DNA from: Hyphomicrobiales bacterium
GTDB taxonomy: Bacteria > Pseudomonadota > Alphaproteobacteria > Rhizobiales > Xanthobacteraceae
Assembly: GCA_017305715.1 (NCBI GenBank)
Contig: JAFKKG010000013.1
Coordinates: 1 to 64,000, forward strand
DNA: 64,000 nucleotides
Reading direction: 5' to 3'
A program made the position numbers and the translations under genes. A model generated the notes under the pieces. That model searched no databases. It saw nothing but the letters and a program-made list of their open reading frames with translations, and was not told the origin of the DNA. Of this stretch, positions 9,121 through 16,470 are shown piece after piece. Positions within the stretch are counted from its first letter, which is position 1. Each line of letters begins with the position of its first letter.

Positions 9121-10841
9121 GCACGGCTTGTGTAACCAGGGCTCCTGCGCTCAAACTAATCGTGCGCGAGACCTTGCGCATCGCGCTGCCGTATTTTCGC
9201 TCCGAGGAGCGGTGGGCGGCGTGCGGGCTGCTGGCCGCTGCCGCCGGTGCCCAACTGGCGCTGGTCGGCATCGCGGTGGCGGAAAACTACTGGCGCAATG
9301 CCTTTTTCCAGACCTTGCAGGACAGAAGCTGGCCCGGCTTCGTGCAGCAGTTCTGGGTCTATGTCGCCATCGGCATCGGCTTCATCCTGGCCACCGTCTA
9401 CCAGCGCTATCTGATCCAGTGGCTGACGATCCGCTGGCGCCGCTGGCTGACGGCGCGCTATCTCGACGATTGGCTCGACGGCCCGGTGCACTACCGGGCC
9501 ATGACCAAGCCGGACAACATCGACAATCCCGACCAGCGCGTTGCGGAGGATGTGCGGCTGTTCATCGACACGACGCTGTCGCTGACCGTGGGGCTGCTCG
9601 GCGCCATCGCCCGGCTGTTCTCTTTCGTCGCGGTATTGTGGGCCTTGTCGCAGATCGTGCCGATCACGCTGTTTGGCGAAACCTATACCATACCCGGTTA
9701 TCTGGTGTGGGCGGCGCTGATCTACGCCATCCTCGGCAGCGTGGTGACGCACTGGATTGGACGCGCGCTGATCGCGCTGGACTACGAGCAGGAGCGCCGC
9801 GAGGCGAATTTTCGCTTTGCGTTCGTGCGGCTGCGGGAAAACGCCGAATCCGTCGCGATGCTGCGCGGCGAGGCTTCCGAAAAGCAGGAACTTCTCGCGC
9901 GGTTCCTGGCGATCATGCGGAACTGGTACCGCCTGATGGCGCGGCAGCAATATGTCGGGCTGTTCACCGGAAGCTACCGGCGGTTTTCGCTGTATTTTCC
10001 CTATTTCGCGATGTCGCCGCTGTTCTTTGGCGGCACCATGCAACTCGGGGCCTTCATGCAGGCGGGGTCGGCCTTCAACGAGGTGCGCGACTCGTTTTCG
10101 TATTTCATCTCCTCCTATTTGAAGATCGCCGAACTTTCCGCGGTGGTGCAGCGGCTTTCGCAATTCGATGCGGCCATCGTCGCCGCAAGGTCGCAGGCGC
10201 CGCGGTCTGATGCGGTCTCACCGGAGGCGCTCCGGGTCGAACAATTGGTGGTGACCGCGCCGAACATGACGCCGATTGCCGCACTCGACGATCTGAATGT
10301 CGCGCCCGGCGAGGCCGTCCTGATCACGGGCGTTTCGGGCGCCGGAAAGACCAGCCTGTTACGGGCATTCGTCGGCATCTGGCCTTATGCGACCGGCCGT
10401 GTGCAGGTATCGGCGACAAGGGTTCTGGCGCTGCCGCAGCTTCCCTACATTCCGCTTGGCAGCCTGCGCCGCGCGCTGTGCTATCCGCTGAGCATGGACA
10501 CGCACGGCGACGCGGAACTCGAGGGCGCGCTGCGGGACGTCGGGCTAGGGGATCTCAGCGGTTCGCTCGACGACATCGTCGCATGGGACAAAACGCTATC
10601 GGTGGGAGAGCAGCAGCGCCTGTCGCTGGCGCGCGCCATTCTGTTCAAACCGGAACTGCTGGTGCTGGACGAGGCGACGTCAGCCCTCGACGAACGCTCC
10701 GAAATCGAACTTCACGAACTTGTCCGAAGCCGCCTGCCTCGCGCCACCCTGCTGGCGGTCAGTCATCGCCAGGCGCTTTGCAGCATCTATGACCGCACGG
10801 TCGAAATAAAAACGCTCGCGCGAGCCGTTCCGCCTGCGTGA
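9117..10841 (+). CDS. YddA/BacA-type ABC transporter, fused permease and ATPase
   Basis: A 574-residue half-transporter. The N-terminal 330 residues hold about six membrane segments of the SbmA/BacA-like fold (YFRSEERWAACGLLAAAAG, later WLTIRWRRWLTARYLDDWL and YRAMTKPDNIDNPDQRVAED, typical of YddA and Rv1819c). The C-terminal ATPase has a Walker A ITGVSGAGKTSLL, an LSVGEQQRLSLARA signature and Walker B LLVLDEATSALDE. Rv1819c of Mycobacterium tuberculosis, of the same family, imports cobalamin and other hydrophilic molecules. With the B12 riboswitch upstream, this protein is a good candidate inner-membrane corrinoid importer. The GTG start at 9117 overlaps the fhuF-like stop. Confidence 0.88.
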   Translation: MSTACVTRAPALKLIVRETLRIALPYFRSEERWAACGLLAAAAGAQLALVGIAVAENYWRNAFFQTLQDRSWPGFVQQFWVYVAIGIGFILATVYQRYLIQWLTIRWRRWLTARYLDDWLDGPVHYRAMTKPDNIDNPDQRVAEDVRLFIDTTLSLTVGLLGAIARLFSFVAVLWALSQIVPITLFGETYTIPGYLVWAALIYAILGSVVTHWIGRALIALDYEQERREANFRFAFVRLRENAESVAMLRGEASEKQELLARFLAIMRNWYRLMARQQYVGLFTGSYRRFSLYFPYFAMSPLFFGGTMQLGAFMQAGSAFNEVRDSFSYFISSYLKIAELSAVVQRLSQFDAAIVAARSQAPRSDAVSPEALRVEQLVVTAPNMTPIAALDDLNVAPGEAVLITGVSGAGKTSLLRAFVGIWPYATGRVQVSATRVLALPQLPYIPLGSLRRALCYPLSMDTHGDAELEGALRDVGLGDLSGSLDDIVAWDKTLSVGEQQRLSLARAILFKPELLVLDEATSALDERSEIELHELVRSRLPRATLLAVSHRQALCSIYDRTVEIKTLARAVPPA

Positions 10842-10874
10842 CGATGGCCGGCGCTTCAGAGCGAAGCCGTCGAG

Positions 10875-11792
10875 CTAGCTCTGCCGCTGCGCCAGGTAGA
10901 ATCCGCTCAATACGGTAATCAATCCCGCGGCCTGCAACGTCGTCGGTGGCTCGCCGATCATGAGCCAGCCCAACAGCAGGGTTAGAACCGGCACGGTCGC
11001 GGGAAAAACAGCGGCGCGGGCAACGCCGAGCCGCTGGATCGAAAGCGTGAACAAGTACATGGCGGCGGGCCCGGCCAGGATACCCTGTCCGATGGCCTGC
11101 AGCGCATTTTCGTGCAGGCCGATGGCCGCATCGCGCGCGAGTCCGCCCGCCGCGGCATAGAGGGGGAACAGCGAAAGCGACAACACGCTGATGACCGTCG
11201 CCACCGAGACGGCGGACACGCGCCAGTAGCGTACCAGCGTCGCGAAGCCGGCAAACATCGAGCCGGTCAGGACAAAGATCAAATCGCCCATCACGGCGCT
11301 CGGTCCCATATGGCCGATCGACTCGCTGCCGATCACGCCAAGGCCGGCGACGATGACCACTGCGCCGGCGAATCGGGAGAGGGATATCTGCTCCCGCAGC
11401 AGGACGACCGCGAGAAACAGTCCACCCAGCGTCGCACAGGAAGGCTGGATCACGCTGCCGTGCCCCAGCGGCACGAACATGAAGCCTGCATAGCTGATGA
11501 GCGACATCACCGGGCCGCCCAGCATCATCAGCGCCATGCCCCGGCCCCATCCGATGCCGCAGAGATCGCGCAGGCCGGCGCGGAGAACGAACGGGAGGAA
11601 TGCGATGCCCGACCACACAAAGCGGTGCATCAGCAGGTCCACCGGCGTAAACCCGGCTTTCAGGCCGTGCCGCGTCGCCACGAAGCCGAGCGCCCAGCAC
11701 AGCGCTGCAGCCAGGCCGCTTGCGATCCCCAGCAGAATGGCCTTCGTATCGGGAAGGGCTGCGGTGTTGGCGCCGGCCGTGCGTTCGCTCAT
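10875..11792 (-). CDS. EamA/DMT-family permease
   Basis: A 305-residue integral membrane protein with about ten hydrophobic segments arranged as two EamA repeats, the second starting near residue 160 (GDLIFVLTGSMFAGFATLV). The N-terminus has the repeat-1 signature ASGLAAALCWALGFVATRHG. Members of the drug/metabolite transporter superfamily move amino acids, metabolites or drugs across the inner membrane. The substrate cannot be read from sequence. It converges on the YddA-type gene (33 nt between stops) and is divergent from a Bug binding protein. The 177-nt intergenic region upstream (11793-11969) shows nothing I can assign. Confidence 0.85.
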   Translation of the reverse strand: MSERTAGANTAALPDTKAILLGIASGLAAALCWALGFVATRHGLKAGFTPVDLLMHRFVWSGIAFLPFVLRAGLRDLCGIGWGRGMALMMLGGPVMSLISYAGFMFVPLGHGSVIQPSCATLGGLFLAVVLLREQISLSRFAGAVVIVAGLGVIGSESIGHMGPSAVMGDLIFVLTGSMFAGFATLVRYWRVSAVSVATVISVLSLSLFPLYAAAGGLARDAAIGLHENALQAIGQGILAGPAAMYLFTLSIQRLGVARAAVFPATVPVLTLLLGWLMIGEPPTTLQAAGLITVLSGFYLAQRQS

Positions 11793-11969
11793 GGCGGACG
11801 ACTACGTTACCTCCCAATGCGGATCAACCCACCGGGATGCAGGGCTGAGGCGCAGCAAGCCGTTGCGGACGATGTCGATTATCGGGATGACCGCCGCGCC
11901 GGCTCTGGACTGGCCAACTCAATTGGTTAGTGTGCCGGCGGAAAAATTCGAAAGCGGAGGAAAGCCTTC

Positions 11970-12941
11970 ATGCATAAGAAGGTCAAAACAATTGCAGCCA
12001 TTCTCGCCATCGCCGCCTGCGGACCGGCCTTGGCGGCATGGCCCGACGACAAGCCGATCGAAGTTGTGATCGGCTTTGCGGCCGGTGGTGGAACCGATGT
12101 CATGGCCCGCAAGCTGCTGCCATTCGTCGAAAAGAGGCTGATCGGCAACGCCAAGTTCGTCGTGCTCAACAAGCCCGGCGCCGGCGGCGAGATCGCGTTT
12201 GCTTCGATTGCCCGCGCCGCTCCGGATGCCTACGCGATGGGCGTGGTCAACGTGCCCGGATACAATTTTCTCCCGATGACGCGGAAGACGCAGTACACCA
12301 TGGATGAGATTCGCCTGGTGGCGCGCGTGGTCGATGATCCCAGCATCATGGTGGTGCGCGCCGGCAGCAGGCTGACCAGTCTTGCGGACGTTCTCGCCGC
12401 GTTGCGCAGCAAGCCGGGATCGGTGACGTTCGGTCACAACGGCGCCGGCACCAACGGCCATCTGGCGATCCGCATGCTGGCGGGCGCCGCCAAGGTCGAG
12501 ACCAACGACATTTCCTATCGCGGCACGTCGGCGCAGCGAACCGATCTTCTGGGCGGCCATCTGGAAGTCGGCATGATCAGCCTCAGCGAGGTTCCCGAAC
12601 TGCACGGCACCAACAAGGGCGAACTTCGCGCCATCGCGATCCTGTCGAAGACGCGCTCTCCGTCGCTGCCCGATGTGCCGACCGCAGAGGAGGCGGGCGT
12701 CGCGATCACCATGACGGCGGAACGCGGCTTTGCGGTGCCGAAGGGCGTTCCCGACGACATCGTCCGGAAGCTCGAAGCGGCGATCGCCGAAAGCGTGCTC
12801 GATCCCGACTACATCAAGAGTTCGCCGGGCGACGTCCCGGTGCTCGCGTTCATGCCCGGCGCGGAATGGCAGAAACGTCTCGATGCCATGTCGCAGGCCC
12901 TGCGCCCCTTCGCGGAGGAGATGCGGGGGAACGAGAAGTGA
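11970..12941 (+). CDS. Bug/TctC-family tripartite tricarboxylate transporter substrate-binding protein
   Basis: A 323-residue periplasmic binding protein with a cleavable signal peptide (IAAILAIAACGPALAA) and the family landmarks IEVVIGFAAGGGTDVMARKL, NKPGAGGEIAFASIA and SYRGTSAQRTDLLGGHLEVG. GGAGGAAAG lies upstream of the ATG. Bug proteins capture carboxylates and similar small acids for TctAB permeases, but no tctA or tctB is nearby. Such orphan receptors are common in Bradyrhizobium and Bordetella relatives. The ligand is unknown. Confidence 0.87.
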   Translation: MHKKVKTIAAILAIAACGPALAAWPDDKPIEVVIGFAAGGGTDVMARKLLPFVEKRLIGNAKFVVLNKPGAGGEIAFASIARAAPDAYAMGVVNVPGYNFLPMTRKTQYTMDEIRLVARVVDDPSIMVVRAGSRLTSLADVLAALRSKPGSVTFGHNGAGTNGHLAIRMLAGAAKVETNDISYRGTSAQRTDLLGGHLEVGMISLSEVPELHGTNKGELRAIAILSKTRSPSLPDVPTAEEAGVAITMTAERGFAVPKGVPDDIVRKLEAAIAESVLDPDYIKSSPGDVPVLAFMPGAEWQKRLDAMSQALRPFAEEMRGNEK

Positions 12942-13051
12942 TCAACTGACGGCGGCCGCTGGAGCGTCCGCAACAACATCCAGGCATCCGGCGAACGCGC
13001 GCCCGAGCGGCGACCGCCGAAGGCAAACGGAGAAGCACCGGTCCGATTTCC

Positions 13052-14032
13052 TCAATCGTTCGGGCTGAACCCTGTTGCTCGTACAATTTCTTTCCATCGG
13101 GCCGATTCCGATGCGAGCAGCTTTGCAAAATTGTCCCCTGAGATCGGGTCGATCTCAACGGATAATTTTGCGAGGCTGGACTCCATCTCGCTTGCCCGCA
13201 GGGCCGCCTGAATAGCTCCATTGAGGTCTGCAATGACATTTGAGGGTGTCTTTGCCGGAACGAAGAACCCAAACCATGTGACGTCCTTGAGCAAGGGATA
13301 GCCGGCCTCCATCATCGTAGGCACTTCGGGAAGAAACCGGCTGCGCTCCGAACCGGTGGTCGCCAGCGCGCGCAGTTGGCCGGATTGGACAAGACCTAAG
13401 GAACTGTCGATTGGCAGGATGGCCGAGGCGATCTCGCCCTTGAGGACGTCCTGGACGGCCGCCCTGCCTTGATACGGTACGTGAAGAAACTCGAAGCCCG
13501 CCGCGCGCCCCAACGCTGCCCCGATAAGGTGCATACTGGTTCCAACCCCTGGCGTGCCATAGGTTGCATCCTTTGCGTTGGCACGGCACCACGAGACGAA
13601 ATCGGCAACGGTCCTTGCCTCTGCGGGCACGCGCGGCCCCACCGTCAAAGCCGCGGCGAACGACCCTACGGCCGACACTGGGACAAAATCCTGCGGCCCG
13701 TATCTCAGCGTCTTGTGGGTGTGAGGAAAGAGGGTGAGGAAACCGATCGGCGCAAACAGAACGACCGATCCATCCGGGGGAGCGGCTTTGACGGCTTCCA
13801 CGGCGACACGGCCACTTGCACCTGGTCGAGGTTCGACGACGATCGACGTCGCATAGGTCTTCATCTGGTCCGCCAGGAGCCTTGCGACTGCATCAGGCAG
13901 CCCGGCCGTGAAGCCCGTCAGGATATGAGCCGTTTTCACACGCGGTTGGGCCATGATTTGCGGCACCGGGCCGGCCGCGGAGAACGCCACACCGGCCGCC
14001 GAAACTATCAAAAAGTTACGACGCGTCCTCAT
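13052..14032 (-). CDS. Bug/TctC-family substrate-binding protein
   Basis: A 326-residue exported binding protein. The N-terminus MRTRRNFLIVSAAGVAFSAA looks like a Sec or Tat leader. Family landmarks are ILTGFTAGLPDAVARLLADQ, EPRPGASGRVAVEAVK and VPYQGRAAVQDVLKGEIASA. It is convergent with the previous Bug gene (110 nt between them with no feature seen) and divergent from the LysR gene, so it is probably that regulator's target. The ligand is unknown and no permease genes are adjacent. Confidence 0.85.
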   Translation of the reverse strand: MRTRRNFLIVSAAGVAFSAAGPVPQIMAQPRVKTAHILTGFTAGLPDAVARLLADQMKTYATSIVVEPRPGASGRVAVEAVKAAPPDGSVVLFAPIGFLTLFPHTHKTLRYGPQDFVPVSAVGSFAAALTVGPRVPAEARTVADFVSWCRANAKDATYGTPGVGTSMHLIGAALGRAAGFEFLHVPYQGRAAVQDVLKGEIASAILPIDSSLGLVQSGQLRALATTGSERSRFLPEVPTMMEAGYPLLKDVTWFGFFVPAKTPSNVIADLNGAIQAALRASEMESSLAKLSVEIDPISGDNFAKLLASESARWKEIVRATGFSPND

Positions 14033-14120
14033 AAGCCGTCTCCGTGGTTCACTCCATTCCGCAACGTGCTCTCGGCGCGTGAGGGCCGATATTCAGTCAG
14101 CCAAAGCGTGCGTCATGGAG

Positions 14121-14145
14121 ACATATCTGTCCAATTCTGATATGT
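14121..14145. promoter_or_regulatory. LysR-type T-N11-A operator
   Basis: ACATATC and GATATGT form a perfect 7-bp inverted repeat around an 11-nt centre, the classic T-N11-A box of LysR regulators. It lies between the divergent Bug gene (start at 14032) and LysR gene (start at 14180), placed to control both. Which regulator binds it is inferred from position. Confidence 0.75.
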
Positions 14146-14179
14146 GATGGTTCGATAACCGACTGGATAAGTTCGTGTC

Positions 14180-15130
14180 ATGCAGTGGGTCGATCGCATT
14201 GGGCGCCGCTTGAAGCTGCGCGACCTCCATATTCTGCTCACCGTGGTGGAGCGCGGGAGCATGGCAAAGGCTGCGGCAGAGCTTGCGATCTCGCAGCCGG
14301 CCGTATCGAAGGCAATCGCCGACCTGGAGCACACGTTTGGTCTTCGCTTGCTCGACCGCAGCCGAGGCGGGATCGAGCCTACGGCATACGGCCGCGCTCT
14401 GGTCGCGCGCGGCCGAGTGATCTTCGATGAACTTAGGCAGAGTGTCGAAGAGGTCGCCTTTCTCGCCGATCCATCCGTGGGAGAGTTGCACATCGGCAGC
14501 ACGGAGAGTATCGCGGCCGGCCTATTGCCGGCCGTCATCGAGCGCTTCTCACGCGAGCGCCCCCGAATTCATCTGGACATCGCGCAAGCTGTCATCAGCA
14601 AGCTGCATTATCGTGAGTTGCGTGAGCGCAGCATCGATCTCATGCTGGGCCGCATTCCGATGCCATTCGAGGAGGCCGATCTGAAGGCGGAAGTCGTTTA
14701 TGACGATCAGGTCGTCGTGGTCGCGGGCCGCCAAAGCAGATGGGCACGGGTGCGGAAACTCACGCTCGCCGACCTCGCCGGCGAGCGCTGGATTCTGCCT
14801 CCCGCGGACACCATGCACGGATCACTCACCGCTGAATTGTTCCGCGCTGGTAACACAGAGTTGCCACGTGCGCCCATCACGACGCTCTCGATGCATCTAT
14901 GCTGCCAGCTGGCTGCCAACGCACAATTCGTGACCGTGCTTCCAACGTCGGTCCTTCGTTTTGGCAACCGCGACAGGTCTCTCAAGGTCCTTCCGGTTCG
15001 GCTTCCCGCACAGCCGCGGCCTGTCGCCATTGTGACTCTCAAAAGCCGCGCTGTCAGCCCGGTCGCAAAGCTCTTTATCGAGTGTGTTCGTAGAACGGCG
15101 AGGCCGGATAACAAGGGTTCAATATCCTGA
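14180..15130 (+). CDS. LysR-family transcriptional regulator
   Basis: A 316-residue regulator. Residues 8-68 are the LysR winged helix (LKLRDLHILLTVVERGSMAK, then AISQPAVSKAIADLEHTFG). The remainder is the two-lobed inducer-binding domain. The phrasing resembles the GbpR/PcaQ-like group that controls uptake or degradation of sugars and aromatic acids. It is divergent from the Bug gene at 13052-14032 with a T-N11-A site between. I infer activation of that binding protein, and possibly of the third Bug gene downstream, in response to the transported acid. Confidence 0.9.
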   Translation: MQWVDRIGRRLKLRDLHILLTVVERGSMAKAAAELAISQPAVSKAIADLEHTFGLRLLDRSRGGIEPTAYGRALVARGRVIFDELRQSVEEVAFLADPSVGELHIGSTESIAAGLLPAVIERFSRERPRIHLDIAQAVISKLHYRELRERSIDLMLGRIPMPFEEADLKAEVVYDDQVVVVAGRQSRWARVRKLTLADLAGERWILPPADTMHGSLTAELFRAGNTELPRAPITTLSMHLCCQLAANAQFVTVLPTSVLRFGNRDRSLKVLPVRLPAQPRPVAIVTLKSRAVSPVAKLFIECVRRTARPDNKGSIS

Positions 15131-15434
15131 CTCACCCCGTGCGACGCAAATGCCGGCGTCGGGTCATTTTCGACGGCTTCGGCGAGGATTGACTGCCCTC
15201 AAGCCGATGCTCCCGAACAAGCCGCGTGGCATTCCTCGGGCAAACGAGCGCCGTGTGATGACTGCCATGACGCGCGAACCTGGCGGAACTGCTGAGATAT
15301 CTACATCACCCGCGCGCACGCTGATCTCATCAACCTTGCACTGGCGCGGCACCGGCGCATGGTGCATCATGATCCCATATTGCGAGGTTTGTTGATTGCG
15401 CCACCGGCAGATCGCCACACATTCGAGAGAGTTC
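15131..15434. other. Intergenic region without assignable gene
   Basis: This stretch holds only short overlapping frames on both strands and none has a good ribosome-binding site or recognisable family. The leader of the Bug gene at 15435 lies at the right end, with GAGAGAG just upstream of its ATG. I see no clear promoter or terminator. Confidence 0.5.
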
Positions 15435-16418
15435 ATGCCCGCAAGTTGCACGCCTTCTCGCCGCACGGTGCTCGCGATGCTGGCCGCGGGCCTTGCGCCC
15501 TTGAAGCAGGCGGTGGCCCAGGGGCCGTCGCAGCAAACCATCCGGCTCAACGTTCCCTTTTCGGCAGGCACGGGGCCGGACCTGCTGGCGCGTATCCTCA
15601 GTGAGGAATTGCGGCAACGCTGGAATCAACCCGTCATCGTCGAGAACAAGCCTGGCGCGAGCGGCAACATCGGTACGCAGGCCGCGGCGCGTGCCAATCC
15701 CGACGGACTGACGCTGCTGGTGACCGTCAATACCTTCGTGATGAACGCGAGCCTTTTCCAATCGATCCCCTACGACCCCGAGAAAAGTTTCGAGCCGATC
15801 GCGGAGATCGCGACCGGCGTTCTGGCGCTCGTGGTTCATCCCTCGCTCAATGTCACGACGTTCCCGGAATTGATCGCGCTGGCGCGCAGCAAGCCGGGCG
15901 AAATCAATTATGCGTCGCCCGGCCGCGGCACCCCGCAGCATCTCGCGATGGAACTGTTGAAACTGACGGCGCAGATCGAGATGCAGCATATTCCCTATCC
16001 GGGCTCCGCCGGCGCCATCAAGGACCTCGCGGGCGGACACGTCTCGGCGATGTTCATCCCCGTCCATACCGCGCTGCCGCTTGCGGAAGCCGGTCAAATC
16101 CGCATTCTGGCCGTCGGCAGCCAAAATCGGGCGCAACGCGCGCCACAGGTGCCGACGCTGGCTGAACTCGGCGTCACCGGCTTCGACGTCGATCTGTGGT
16201 ATGGAGTCCTCGCGCCGGCCGGTACGCCCAAGGCGACCATCGACCGCTACAATGCGGTCTTCAACGAAATCCTGGCAGAGCCGGGCGTACGCGACATTCT
16301 CGACAAGCAGGGCTTGCTGGCCGAGGGCGGCCCGCCGGAACGCCTGGCGGGCCTGATCGCCCGGGATCTCCCACGCTGGGCTAAAGTCGTGAAGGACGCA
16401 AAGATCACGTCAGAATAG
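15435..16418 (+). CDS. Bug/TctC-family substrate-binding protein
   Basis: A 327-residue periplasmic receptor with the leader PSRRTVLAMLAAGLAPLKQA and family landmarks IRLNVPFSAGTGPDLLARIL, ENKPGASGNIGTQAAARANP and IPYPGSAGAIKDLAGGHVSA. The ATG at 15435 follows GAGAGAG and directly precedes the leader; the upstream in-frame codon at 15396 lacks such a site. It is the third orphan Bug protein in 5 kb. The three differ clearly from each other, so they are not recent duplicates. The ligand is unknown. Confidence 0.87.
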   Translation: MPASCTPSRRTVLAMLAAGLAPLKQAVAQGPSQQTIRLNVPFSAGTGPDLLARILSEELRQRWNQPVIVENKPGASGNIGTQAAARANPDGLTLLVTVNTFVMNASLFQSIPYDPEKSFEPIAEIATGVLALVVHPSLNVTTFPELIALARSKPGEINYASPGRGTPQHLAMELLKLTAQIEMQHIPYPGSAGAIKDLAGGHVSAMFIPVHTALPLAEAGQIRILAVGSQNRAQRAPQVPTLAELGVTGFDVDLWYGVLAPAGTPKATIDRYNAVFNEILAEPGVRDILDKQGLLAEGGPPERLAGLIARDLPRWAKVVKDAKITSE

Positions 16419-16436
16419 CGTCGGCCGCGGCGGCAA

Positions 16437-16464
16437 TCCCTTCTCCCAAGGAGTAGGGAAGGGA
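16437..16464. terminator. Imperfect hairpin between convergent genes
   Basis: TCCCTTC (16437-16443) pairs with GAAGGGA (16458-16464) between the convergent Bug and helicase stops. It may act as a terminator on either strand, or be a worn copy of the palindromic repeat class also seen inside the helicase gene. It has no long T tract. Confidence 0.4.
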
Positions 16465-16470
16465 CCGTCG

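Noticed and set aside
11925-11937. CCAA-CTCAA-TTGG dyad upstream of the Bug gene as an operator
   Set aside because: Only four paired bases and no regulator gene next to it. It is too weak to list.
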